Shown here: positions 1 to 5,936 of the stretch, piece by piece
How positions within the stretch are numbered: position 1 is the first letter of the stretch
Layout of the letters: every line of letters starts with the position of its first letter
Assembly (NCBI GenBank): GCA_938091475.1
Contig: CALLJI010000005.1
Span: 1 to 7,766, forward strand
Direction of reading: 5' to 3'
Origin: an uncultured Caldimicrobium sp.
GTDB lineage: Bacteria; Desulfobacterota; Thermodesulfobacteria; Thermodesulfobacteriales; Thermodesulfobacteriaceae
Length of the DNA: 7,766 nucleotides
The notes under the pieces: generated by a model
Databases searched by the model: none
What the model was told of the DNA's origin: nothing
What the model saw: the letters and a program-made list of their open reading frames with translations, nothing else
Position numbers and translations under genes: made by a program

Positions 1-238
1 CCTTTTGTAAAATCTCTTTTATTTCGTCCACACTTAAGATTTTGCCTTGAGAGACAAGTTTTCCATCAATCACTAATCCTGGGGTTGTCAACACTCCATG
101 AGAGGCTATTTGCATAAAATCCTTTATTTTCAGCAAATTCGCCTCTATACCTAACTCATCTAAGGCTTTAACAACATTTTCATACAAAAGCTCGCATTTG
201 GGACATCCGGGACCTAAAACTTTGATTTCTCTCGGCAT
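1..238 (-). CDS. Small thioredoxin-fold redox protein (redox-active disulfide protein 2 type), C-terminus cut by window edge
   Basis: The 79 visible residues form a mini-thioredoxin. A beta strand (IKVLGPG) leads into the redox motif C12-P-K-C15, and a helix follows (about residues 16-30). The cis-proline loop TTPGLVIDG lies at 51-59, with a C-terminal helix near 70-79. This matches the MTH895/TM0996 glutaredoxin-like family, whose members are usually just under 80 residues, so little more than the stop codon is missing beyond base 1. The ATG at 236-238 has a strong G-rich ribosome site (AAGGGGG) 5-6 nt upstream. It lies 39 nt downstream of the permease gene on the same strand and has no visible promoter of its own, so it is read as the second gene of that operon. 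It probably passes electrons or a bound thiophilic substrate to or from the permease (inference). The motif uses Cys, not selenocysteine. Confidence 0.87.
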   Translation of the reverse strand, partial: MPREIKVLGPGCPKCELLYENVVKALDELGIEANLLKIKDFMQIASHGVLTTPGLVIDGKLVSQGKILSVDEIKEILQK

Positions 239-277
239 AATTACCCCCTTCTATGATTTTTTATTCTCCCTTAACTT

Positions 278-1534
278 TTATCCTAAGATAACTTGATAAA
301 TATATCCATATAAAGCAGAAAAAACAATCACTAATAGTGTATAAATTATAGTCCTTTTAAAGCCAATAATTGCCTTTAGCACCAAAAGGCTGGGAAGAGA
401 GATAGCTGGGCCTGCAAGAAGCATAGCTAAAGCTGGACCTGCTTTCACCCCCTGAGCTATCAACCCTTGAATTATGGGCACCTCTGTTAAAGTAGCAAAA
501 TACATCAAAGCTGTGACAAAAGAAGCAACTAAGTGCGTGAAAAAGTCTTTACCTCCCAAAAAGGTCTCTATATAAATCTTTGGTATATAGCCTTCTCCTG
601 TAACTCCTCCTAAGAAAAAACCTGAGAGAAAAACCCCAAGAAAGAGTAAGGGGAAAATTTGTTTCGCTAAAATATAAGAATTGTCAAACCACTCTCTTGT
701 GAGTCCCTTTTGAGAATTTGCCAGATAAGAAACCAACAATGTCCCACCAATAAAAGGTATTTCCTTGTAGGGAAAAAGAAAGCCTAAGGACGTCACCCCT
801 GTTATACCAAAAATAACTTTCCTTAGGGGAACACTAAAAAAGAAATATAACTGAATGAGTAAGAAAAGAAAAAGCAGATATAGGATAAGCCATTTAAAAC
901 TAATATTAGAGGTAGCTATGATGAGTATAAAAACTAAAGTTGCTAAGAAAGAGAGGGATTGAAGGAAAGAGATGCCCTTTTGAAGAGTTTGAGTACCAAA
1001 ACTATCAAGTCTTTTCTTTTCTGACTCTCGGAAAAGGAAATGCATCATCACACCTAATAAAATACCCATAGTAATAGAACCTATGGCTCTTGCTAATCCT
1101 ATACTCGCACCAAGAACTTTACCAGTTAGAACTATAGCCAATACATTTATAGCTGGACCAGAGTAAAGAAAAGTGGTGGCAGGACCAATCCCTGCTCCTT
1201 GAAGATATAGTCCTGCAAACAAGGGCAATACAGTGCAAGAACATACCGCTAATATAGTGCCTGAAATTGAGGCGACTAAAAAGGCTATAGGCTTGGGAGC
1301 AGATGGTCCAAGCCATTTGAAAACTGCCTCCTTAGAAATAAAGGTGCTTATGGCACCAGCTATGAAAAAAGCTGGAATTAAACAATAAAGTACATGCTCT
1401 TTAACATACCAGTGCAACAAAAGAGCACCCTCTTTTAATCCCTGCAAAATTCTCTCTGGAAAGGGAAATAGATAAAAGAAGACAAAAAAGATAAGAAAAA
1501 AAACTAAGATCTTAATATCTCTTTTGAAATCCAT
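278..1534 (-). CDS. COG0701/DUF318 (ArsP-like) permease, probable metal(loid) or organometal transporter
   Basis: This is a 418-residue polytopic inner-membrane protein, with most of its length in hydrophobic segments. The family signature is C98-S-C100 in the stretch AVCSCTVLPLFAGLYL, followed by GPATTFLYSGPAIN at 117-130. A second copy of the motif, GPALAMLLAGPAIS, lies at 366-379 after TEVPIIQGL, so the protein consists of two related halves joined by a more variable middle (about 165-290). Family members include ArsP (trivalent organoarsenical efflux, about 310-320 residues), SO_0444-type Cu/Zn exporters and many uncharacterised YraQ-like permeases. This one is longer than ArsP and its middle region is not His-rich, so the substrate stays open. 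The ATG at 1532-1534 follows AAAGGAG with a 7-nt gap. A CxxC thioredoxin gene lies 39 nt downstream, a common partner that suggests thiol chemistry on the substrate. Family assignment is firm; substrate is inference. Confidence 0.88.
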   Translation of the reverse strand: MDFKRDIKILVFFLIFFVFFYLFPFPERILQGLKEGALLLHWYVKEHVLYCLIPAFFIAGAISTFISKEAVFKWLGPSAPKPIAFLVASISGTILAVCSCTVLPLFAGLYLQGAGIGPATTFLYSGPAINVLAIVLTGKVLGASIGLARAIGSITMGILLGVMMHFLFRESEKKRLDSFGTQTLQKGISFLQSLSFLATLVFILIIATSNISFKWLILYLLFLFLLIQLYFFFSVPLRKVIFGITGVTSLGFLFPYKEIPFIGGTLLVSYLANSQKGLTREWFDNSYILAKQIFPLLFLGVFLSGFFLGGVTGEGYIPKIYIETFLGGKDFFTHLVASFVTALMYFATLTEVPIIQGLIAQGVKAGPALAMLLAGPAISLPSLLVLKAIIGFKRTIIYTLLVIVFSALYGYIYQVILG

Positions 1535-1563
1535 CCCAATTCTCCTTTATACACGTTCTATAT

Positions 1564-1592
1564 AAAATAATATCCTTTTAGCTGTCTTTCAA
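1564..1592 (-). promoter_or_regulatory. Predicted sigma-70 promoter of the permease/thioredoxin operon
   Basis: Read on the minus strand: a -35 box TTGAAA (1587-1592), a 17-bp spacer and a -10 box TATTTT (1564-1569). Transcription would begin near 1557, giving a leader of about 20 nt that still contains the AAAGGAG ribosome site. The -35 is good and the -10 mediocre; TTATAT, 4 bp further downstream, is an alternative -10 with poorer spacing. No confident operator (ArsR- or MerR-like) could be recognised. Confidence 0.45.
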
Positions 1593-1628
1593 TAGAATAG
1601 AGGTAAAAGAATACACAGATTCATCGTC

Positions 1629-1861
1629 GGGCAATTCTGCTTTTATAAAATTTTGGCAATTCGTGAATCGCCCCTGCAAGAAATCCTTTTGGGCACGGCG
1701 GTGCCGTGCCCCTACCAAATATTGGGCTGGGGCAAGCCCTGCCCCTACGGATAAAACCTCGGGCACGGCATGCGGTGACCCCACGAAAAAACCTCTTGGG
1801 CATGACATGTCGTGCCCCTACCATTAAACCCCTTTTGGGCACGGCGGTGCGGAGCCCCTAC
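1629..1861. repeat. Array A: tandem GC-rich palindromic repeats, six units plus a half unit
   Basis: Units lie at 1655-1677, 1691-1715, 1724-1748, 1761-1784, 1798-1821 and 1837-1861, with a left half unit (GGGCAATTC) at 1629-1637. The shared plan is GGGC, a self-complementary core, then GCCCCTAC. The cleanest stem is 1691-1699 (GGGCACGGC) with 1703-1711 (GCCGTGCCC), loop GGT. The unit at 1798 pairs GGGCATGACA with TGTCGTGCCC through one G-T pair. The units at 1761 and 1837 are decayed in the right arm. From 1691 on, starts are spaced 33, 37, 37 and 39 bp, and most linkers are A-rich, then CC, then T-rich (AAATCCTTTT, AAAACCTC, AAAAAACCTCTT, TTAAACCCCTTTT). The block is far richer in G+C than the flanking genes. 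It fills the space between two divergent promoters. Open frames across it look like repeat translations, not genes. Confidence 0.85.
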
Positions 1862-1871
1862 GAAAAACTTG

Positions 1872-1891
1872 GTACTGTCACTTGAAAGTAC
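1872..1891. promoter_or_regulatory. Inverted repeat GTACT-N10-AGTAC over the purE -35 region
   Basis: GTACT (1872-1876) and AGTAC (1887-1891) form an inverted repeat enclosing nearly all of the -35 box. A third AGTAC (1907-1911) overlaps the end of the -10 box. The position would suit a repressor operator. The arms are only 5 bp and I do not recognise the motif as a known PurR site, so chance is a real possibility. Confidence 0.25.
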
Positions 1892-1909
1892 ACCATATTA
1901 TGATATAGT
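1882..1909 (+). promoter_or_regulatory. Predicted sigma-70 promoter of purE with extended -10
   Basis: A -35 box TTGAAA (1882-1887) is followed by a 16-bp spacer and a -10 box TATAGT (1904-1909) preceded by TGA, an extended -10. Transcription would start near 1916, leaving a leader of about 60 nt with AGGAGG at 1963-1968. The leader shows no recognisable purine riboswitch or terminator/antiterminator pair. The design matches the bioY promoter in this window. Confidence 0.6.
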
Positions 1910-1974
1910 ACGAGATAAAATTTCTTGTTACACCCTAAACCAGGCTATTCAAAAACTAAAATAGGAGGTAGAAG

Positions 1975-2487
1975 ATGAAAGTAGGAATTATAATGGGGAG
2001 TGATTCCGATTTACCAATTATGAAGGAGGCTGCAGAAATCCTTGAGAGTTTGGGAGTCCCCTATGAAATAACTATAATTTCAGCTCACAGAACACCAGAG
2101 AAAATCTTTGAATACGCTACCAAAGCGGAGGAAAATGGAATAGAGGTAATTATTGCAGGTGCAGGCGGTAGCGCCCATCTTCCAGGAGTCACAGCTGCAT
2201 TAACTACTTTACCAGTTATTGGTGTGCCAATTATGACTAAATCTCTAAAAGGCTTAGATTCACTTTTATCCATAGTACAAATGCCTTCAGGCATCCCTGT
2301 GGCAACGGTTGCTATAAACAATGCCAAAAATGCAGGGCTCTTAGCTGTGCAGATTTTGGCCCTTAAATATCCAGAATTGAAAGAAAAACTAAAGACCTAT
2401 AGAGCCTCTCTTAAAAAGGAAGTAGAAGAAAAAGGGGAGAGACTAAAAAAAATTGGATATAAAAAATACTTAGAGGAAAAAAGCTAA
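1975..2487 (+). CDS. purE: N5-carboxyaminoimidazole ribonucleotide mutase PurE
   Basis: PurE moves the carboxylate of N5-CAIR to give CAIR in cytosolic de novo purine synthesis. At 170 residues it is the normal size of the one-domain bacterial enzyme. Motifs in order: [12 protein letters not shown] (8-19), the nucleotide and phosphate site; SAHRTP (36-41) with catalytic H38; [12 protein letters not shown] (61-72); and [20 protein letters not shown] (93-112). The C-terminal tail (about 130-170) is Lys/Glu-rich and helical. The ATG lies 6 nt after AGGAGG. The length and motifs fit class I, which needs PurK to make N5-CAIR. No purK is in the window, so direct AIR carboxylation (class II) is not formally excluded. 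The gene is alone on its strand; its TAA overlaps the purD stop on the other strand, so the two purine genes converge and are transcribed separately. Confidence 0.97.
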   Translation: MKVGIIMGSDSDLPIMKEAAEILESLGVPYEITIISAHRTPEKIFEYATKAEENGIEVIIAGAGGSAHLPGVTAALTTLPVIGVPIMTKSLKGLDSLLSIVQMPSGIPVATVAINNAKNAGLLAVQILALKYPELKEKLKTYRASLKKEVEEKGERLKKIGYKKYLEEKS

Positions 2488-3761
2488 AGATACTTATAGG
2501 CTTTTTTGCCAATGTCCTTTCTAAAATGGGCTCCTTCAAAATGGATGAGGCTTACAGCCTCGTAAGCTCTTTTTATGGAGGTAGGCAGATCTTCTCCAAC
2601 AGCTGTGACCCCTAATACTCTTCCACCACTGGTAAAATATCTATCCTTTTCTTTCTTAGTGCCTGCGTGAAAAACTATAACATCTTTTAAGTTTTTAACC
2701 TTTTCTAAACCAGTGATCTCTTTGCCCTTCTCATAAGTGAAAGGATAACCTTTACTTGCCATCACCACGCAAGTAGCTGCTTCCTTTCTCTCCTTTAATT
2801 CACAAGAAGCCAATTTTCCCTCAATGGTATTGACTATCAAATCTAAAAAATCTCCCTCCATTCTCACAAGAATAGCTTGTGCCTCTGGATCTCCTAATCT
2901 ACAATTAAATTCAAGCACATAGGGCTCTCCATTATGGATCATCAATCCAGCATAAAGAAATCCTCTGTAAGGATGTCCTTCCTCCTTAAGAGTTCTGAGG
3001 ATAGGAAGTATGATCTTCTCTTCAATCTTTGCTTTGAGATCTTCTGTAATGAGGGGAGCTGGTGAATAAGCTCCCATACCCCCAGTATTTGGCCCTTCAT
3101 CATCATCTAATAGCCTTTTGTGATCTTGAGAGGTAGGAAATGCCTTAAAAGTCTCACCATCTGTGATAACAATATAGGAAGCCTCTTCCCCTTCTAACAT
3201 TTCTTCTATTACTACTCTCGAACCAGCCTCACCAAAAATTTTCTCTATAAAAATCTTTTTTAAAAAATCTTGCGCTTCATCCAGGGTTTTACATACTGAA
3301 ACTCCCTTCCCTGCACACAGACCATCCGCTTTAATCACTAAGGGAGGGCCGGTTTTGATTACATAAGAAAGGGCCTCTTCATAGTTATCAAAAACTTTAT
3401 ACGAGGCTGTAGGCACTCCAGCTCTCTCCATAATAGATTTGGCAAAGACTTTACTGCCTTCAAGATTTGCCTCGAAGGCCTCAGGACCAAATACCACTAT
3501 CCCCTCTTTCTCTAAGTGATCCCTAATTCCCTTTACTAAGGGTTCCTCAGGACCTGGAATTACAAGATCAATCTTTTCTTTTATACAAAATTGCTTGATA
3601 CTCTCAAAATCTTTGATTGAGATCCCTTCAGGGATAGTTGCTATTTCTGATATTCCGCCATTACCAGGTATGCAATATAACTTGGTAAGAAGTGGGCTTT
3701 GAGTTAAGAGATAACAAAGGGCATGCTCTCTACCCCCTCCACCTAAGACCAAAACCCTCAT
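2484..3761 (-). CDS. purD: Phosphoribosylamine--glycine ligase (GAR synthetase) PurD
   Basis: PurD joins phosphoribosylamine and glycine using ATP to form GAR, step two of de novo purine synthesis. The 425-residue length is typical. Motifs in order: N-terminal [11 protein letters not shown] (5-15) and IPGNGG (31-36); [11 protein letters not shown] (69-79); the ATP-grasp core with [16 protein letters not shown] (141-156), EEASYIV (192-198), [20 protein letters not shown] (211-230) and [13 protein letters not shown] (283-295), which carries the metal and ATP ligands; and the C-terminal HFRKDIG ending. No key motif is broken. The ATG (3759-3761) overlaps the bioY TGA as ATGA, and the sequence before it has only a weak AAGAG directly against the start, so translation is probably coupled to bioY. 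The 3' end overlaps purE by 4 nt in convergent orientation. No promoter of its own is evident. Confidence 0.97.
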   Translation of the reverse strand: MRVLVLGGGGREHALCYLLTQSPLLTKLYCIPGNGGISEIATIPEGISIKDFESIKQFCIKEKIDLVIPGPEEPLVKGIRDHLEKEGIVVFGPEAFEANLEGSKVFAKSIMERAGVPTASYKVFDNYEEALSYVIKTGPPLVIKADGLCAGKGVSVCKTLDEAQDFLKKIFIEKIFGEAGSRVVIEEMLEGEEASYIVITDGETFKAFPTSQDHKRLLDDDEGPNTGGMGAYSPAPLITEDLKAKIEEKIILPILRTLKEEGHPYRGFLYAGLMIHNGEPYVLEFNCRLGDPEAQAILVRMEGDFLDLIVNTIEGKLASCELKERKEAATCVVMASKGYPFTYEKGKEITGLEKVKNLKDVIVFHAGTKKEKDRYFTSGGRVLGVTAVGEDLPTSIKRAYEAVSLIHFEGAHFRKDIGKKAYKYL

Positions 3762-4345
3762 CTCTTGATCGCCCCACGCACCTTGTTTTCAACTAAGATA
3801 AGACCTGTAAATAAAAGCGCCTTAAGAATATCTACGATCAAAAAGGGGAACACTGTTAAATAAAGAAGCTCCTTCAGTGTTTTGGCTAATCCTAAGTGAT
3901 AAAATCCAGAAATAAACCATAATGTGCCAAAAAAGTAAATAACCAGATGGGCACAAAGGGCTACAAGGAAACTAAAATAATGTTTACTAAGAAGCCCCTT
4001 TTCTTTGGATAGCCCTACTAAATATACTCCCGCTACAAAACCCATTAAATAACCACCAGTTGGCCCGCTTAAATGGAGAAGACCACCTTTTAAACCTGAA
4101 AAAAATGGTAAACCAAGAGCACCAAGCATTAAATAGGTAAGGACACTAACCACACCCAGTCTTGGGCCTAAATAGTACCCAATAAAAAGCACTCCAAGGG
4201 TTTGAAGGGTAACAGGCACTGGAGTAAAGGGAAGGGGGATTCTTATTTGTGATAAAAGAGCTAAAAGTAGCGAGAAAGAAAGTACAAGGGTTACTTTTTC
4301 AAGGTATACTCCTTTCATAGCAATGATTCCACCTTTTTTTTCCAT
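3758..4345 (-). CDS. bioY: BioY biotin transporter S-component
   Basis: BioY is the membrane-embedded biotin-binding subunit of an energy-coupling-factor (ECF) importer. The 195 residues form about six hydrophobic segments with the family signature: PFTPVPVTLQTLGVLFIGYY (39-58), LGPRLGVVSVLTYLMLGALG (59-78), GLP followed by a G-rich loop, then LSGPTGGYLMGF (92-103). The C-terminal segment has the conserved Asp and Lys, in the form FLIVDILKALLF (168-179). No EcfA/EcfT genes are in the window, so it either shares an energizing module encoded elsewhere or works alone, as some BioY proteins can. The first ATG (4343-4345) follows AAGGGGTGA with 4 nt between and is preferred. A second ATG at codon 10 follows AAGGTGG with a 10-nt gap and would remove a charged leader. 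The gene opens the bioY-purD operon under a strong promoter and overlaps purD by ATGA. Confidence 0.94.
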   Translation of the reverse strand: MEKKGGIIAMKGVYLEKVTLVLSFSLLLALLSQIRIPLPFTPVPVTLQTLGVLFIGYYLGPRLGVVSVLTYLMLGALGLPFFSGLKGGLLHLSGPTGGYLMGFVAGVYLVGLSKEKGLLSKHYFSFLVALCAHLVIYFFGTLWFISGFYHLGLAKTLKELLYLTVFPFLIVDILKALLFTGLILVENKVRGAIKR

Positions 4346-4348
4346 TTT

Positions 4349-4357
4349 TCACCCCTT
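4349..4357 (-). promoter_or_regulatory. Ribosome binding site favouring the first bioY ATG
   Basis: On the minus strand the sequence is AAGGGGTGA, a near match to the anti-Shine-Dalgarno complement AAGGAGGTGA, ending 3 nt before the ATG at 4343-4345. It supports the longer 195-residue BioY over the internal start at codon 10. Confidence 0.6.
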
Positions 4358-4382
4358 GGTTAAAACTAAAATTTTTTGAACC
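4358..4382. promoter_or_regulatory. Imperfect inverted repeat over the bioY transcription start
   Basis: GGTT (4358-4361) and AACC (4379-4382) are the outer arms, with inner AAA/TTT (4363-4365 and 4375-4377) and one mismatch. The element covers the expected start site just downstream of the -10 box. Its GGTT/AACC ends resemble those of the repeat at 4398-4422, so the two could be paired sites for one regulator. The interior is a plain A/T run, so chance is likely enough. Confidence 0.2.
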
Positions 4383-4410
4383 ATTATAGCATACTTGCTT
4401 AACCTTTCAA
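4383..4410 (-). promoter_or_regulatory. Strong predicted sigma-70 promoter of bioY-purD
   Basis: On the minus strand: -35 TTGAAA (4405-4410), a 16-bp spacer, and a consensus -10 TATAAT (4383-4388) preceded by TGC, an extended -10. Transcription would begin near 4376, about 30 nt before the bioY start codon. It is the best promoter match in the window and would drive both bioY and purD. Confidence 0.72.
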
Positions 4411-4422
4411 TATGTAGGTTAG
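4398..4422. promoter_or_regulatory. TAACC-N12-GGTTA inverted repeat over the bioY -35 box, possible BirA-like operator
   Basis: TTAACC (4399-4404) and GGTTAG (4417-4422) give 5-bp perfect arms, TAACC/GGTTA, that bracket the -35 box. BirA operators of biotin genes have arms ending in AACC and GGTT around a central spacer of about 14-16 bp. Position and arm ends fit that pattern, but the spacer is shorter and the outer TTGT/ACAA part is missing. Treat it as a weak candidate for biotin control. Confidence 0.28.
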
Positions 4423-4423
4423 A

Positions 4424-4555
4424 GGGCACGGCAGTGCCGTGCCCCTAAGAATTTGGGGGGCGATTCGTGAATCACCCCTACAGATGATCCTTTTGGGCAA
4501 TTCGTGAATTGCCATTACGAAAATCCCTTTAGGTAGAGCGATTCTACGCCTCTAC
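4424..4555. repeat. Array B: four palindromic repeat units of the same family as array A
   Basis: Units are at 4424-4446, 4457-4481, 4495-4518 and 4532-4555, with starts 33, 38 and 37 bp apart. Stems: GGGCACGGC with GCCGTGCCC (4424-4432/4436-4444); GGGG, one mismatch, GATTC with GAATC, CCCC (4457-4478); GGCAATTC with GAATTGCC around a GT loop (4496-4503/4506-4513); and GTAGAGCG with CG-C-CTCTAC (4533-4540/4547-4555), where even the outer edge has changed. Linkers again run A-rich, CC, T-rich (GATGATCCTTTT, GAAAATCCCTTT). A further linker-like stretch, AAGCAAAAACATTTT, at 4556-4570 may be the remains of a fifth unit. The array sits directly upstream of the bioY -35 box and before the likely ctpA promoter. 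The rest of this intergenic region (4571-4620) is AT-rich and I see nothing else in it. Confidence 0.85.
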
Positions 4556-4620
4556 AAGCAAAAACATTTTGGACAAAACAAACCTCACCATACATATGAC
4601 ATTCAATATACCTATATCTC

Positions 4621-4649
4621 TTGAATTTTAAAATAAAAGTGGTTAATTT
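4621..4649 (+). promoter_or_regulatory. Possible promoter of ctpA-M50 operon
   Basis: TTGAAT (4621-4626), a 17-bp spacer and TAATTT (4644-4649) would start transcription near 4656, leaving a leader of about 28 nt. Both boxes are imperfect and the region is AT-rich, so nearby alternatives exist, such as TGGACA at 4570 with TACATA at 4591, which has poor spacing. Confidence 0.35.
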
Positions 4650-4671
4650 GAAGTAAATATGGATAAGAGCA

Positions 4672-4678
4672 AAGGTGG
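4672..4678 (+). promoter_or_regulatory. Ribosome binding site that fixes the ctpA start at ATG 4684
   Basis: AAGGTGG lies 5 nt before the ATG at 4684-4686. The upstream in-frame GTG at 4675 falls inside this element and has no ribosome site of its own, so a start there is unlikely. Choosing the ATG removes three residues (MGN). Confidence 0.75.
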
Positions 4679-4683
4679 GTAAT

Positions 4684-5931
4684 ATGAAAAACTATAAAAA
4701 ATTGATTCTTGCCTCCCTTTTTGGATGTCTCATTATCTTCTTATTTTCTCAGGCCTTCTCGGTTGAAAAACGAGAAGACACCTTTAAGGCTCTAAGGCTT
4801 TTTTCCCAAGTTTTTAGACTCATTGAAGAAAATTATGTTACAGAGGTAAATCCTAAGGACCTTATCTTTGGAGCTATTGATGGAATGTTATCTTCTCTTG
4901 ATCCTCATTCCTCTCTTATGAAACCAGAAGAATTCAAAGAATTGGAGATTGAAACCAAGGGTTCCTTTACAGGTATTGGTATTGAAATCACCCTTAAGGA
5001 CGACATCATAACTGTAGTTGCTCCTATTGAGGATACCCCGGCTTGGAGGGCTGGAATTAGACCTGGAGACAGAATTCTCAAAATTGATGAGAAATCCACT
5101 AAGGGGATGAAAATAAGTGAAGCAGTAAAACTTTTGAGAGGCCCTAAAGGCACATCTGTAAAACTCACTATTTTAAGAAATGACAAGGATATAATTGAGC
5201 TTACTCTAATAAGAGATGTTATACCAATAAAAAGTGTCAAAGCTCGTCTTCTTGAACCTGGTTATGGATATGTGAGAATTTCCCAATTTCAAGAAAAGAC
5301 CCGGCAAGAATTAGTTCAAGCCTTGAAGGATTTAGAAAAGAATGGAGGTATAAAGGGGCTAATTTTAGATCTCAGAAATAATCCAGGGGGTCTTCTCTCT
5401 TCAGCCGTAGAAGTAAGCGACGAATTCTTAGAATCTGGCATAATAGTCTCTATTAAAGGAAGAAACAAGGCTAATCAGATGGAATTTAAAGCCGATCCAA
5501 ATCCCAAGGACAGAAAACACAAATATCCCATAATCATTCTAATCAATCAAGGAACAGCCTCTGCCGCTGAAATTGTCACCGGGGCTCTAAAGGATCACAA
5601 AAGGGCTTTGGTTTTAGGTACTAAGAGCTTTGGTAAAGGTTCAGTGCAAACAGTAATTCCTATAGAAGACAATTATGCAGTAAGACTTACTACAGCCCTT
5701 TACTACACCCCCTCTGGAATAAGCATAAACAAACAGGGTATTACTCCAGATATTGAAATCTCTCAAAAGGAAATTGCTATGAGAGACCATAAGTCAGTAA
5801 AAGAAGAGGAAGCAAGCAATCAAACCTCAAGAAGTATGCTTTTTCTGGAATCCTTAGATAGGGATTTACAGGTACAAATGGCCTTAACTATTTTAAAAAA
5901 CTTAGAGATTATTTCACAGCTAAAATACTAA
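4684..5931 (+). CDS. ctpA: CtpA-type S41A carboxy-terminal processing protease with PDZ domain
   Basis: This is a periplasmic or membrane-anchored serine protease that cuts proteins near their C-termini. The 415 residues begin with basic MKNYKK and a hydrophobic segment (7-25), a signal peptide or anchor. An N-terminal helical region contains LIFGAIDGMLSSLDPHSSLM (60-79). The PDZ domain (about 95-178) includes FTGIGIEI and PAWRAGIRPGDRILKID. The protease core follows, with GYVRISQF (195-202) and LILDLRNNPGGLL (226-238). The catalytic Ser293 lies in GTASAAEI, and Lys318 and Gln322 in GKGSVQT, so the Ser/Lys dyad is intact. ITPDIEI closes the core; the last 55 residues are charged. LFGC (12-15) is not a convincing lipobox, because the hydrophobic run continues past the Cys. 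The M50 gene follows 5 nt downstream in one operon. The start is set by AAGGTGG before the ATG. Confidence 0.93.
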   Translation: MKNYKKLILASLFGCLIIFLFSQAFSVEKREDTFKALRLFSQVFRLIEENYVTEVNPKDLIFGAIDGMLSSLDPHSSLMKPEEFKELEIETKGSFTGIGIEITLKDDIITVVAPIEDTPAWRAGIRPGDRILKIDEKSTKGMKISEAVKLLRGPKGTSVKLTILRNDKDIIELTLIRDVIPIKSVKARLLEPGYGYVRISQFQEKTRQELVQALKDLEKNGGIKGLILDLRNNPGGLLSSAVEVSDEFLESGIIVSIKGRNKANQMEFKADPNPKDRKHKYPIIILINQGTASAAEIVTGALKDHKRALVLGTKSFGKGSVQTVIPIEDNYAVRLTTALYYTPSGISINKQGITPDIEISQKEIAMRDHKSVKEEEASNQTSRSMLFLESLDRDLQVQMALTILKNLEIISQLKY

Positions 5932-5936
5932 TAACT

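Noticed and set aside
1119..1316. 65-codon minus-strand frame inside the permease gene
   Set aside because: Out-of-frame shadow overlapping the conserved CSC region of the permease.
1541..1563. Imperfect dyad TATA...CGT...TATA near the permease transcription start as an ArsR-type operator
   Set aside because: Only the A/T ends match; the centre does not, and no regulator gene is visible.
1578..1842. Two overlapping minus-strand open frames of 73-76 codons in the first intergenic region
   Set aside because: They run through repeat array A, and their translations are repeated peptides such as GAGLAPAQ and GRGTAPPCP that simply reflect the repeat units. No ribosome site, and they sit on the permease promoter region.
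1629..1861. Regularly spaced repeats suggesting a CRISPR array
   Set aside because: The repeated parts are palindromes that vary between copies, while the short spacers are similar to each other. That is the reverse of CRISPR, and no cas gene is nearby.
1916..1974. Purine riboswitch in the purE leader
   Set aside because: The leader is about 60 nt, AT-rich and lacks the conserved three-helix junction and loop sequences.
2085..2327. 80-codon minus-strand frame inside purE
   Set aside because: Antisense shadow of conserved PurE motifs.
4424..4555. GC-rich hairpins as intrinsic terminators
   Set aside because: On neither strand is a stem followed by a T run: on plus the stem leads into CCCCTAC and A-rich sequence, on minus into AAAAGG. 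They also lie upstream of genes on both sides.
4905..5240. 111-codon minus-strand frame inside ctpA
   Set aside because: Antisense shadow of the PDZ and core region of a well-supported S41 protease; no family resemblance or ribosome site.
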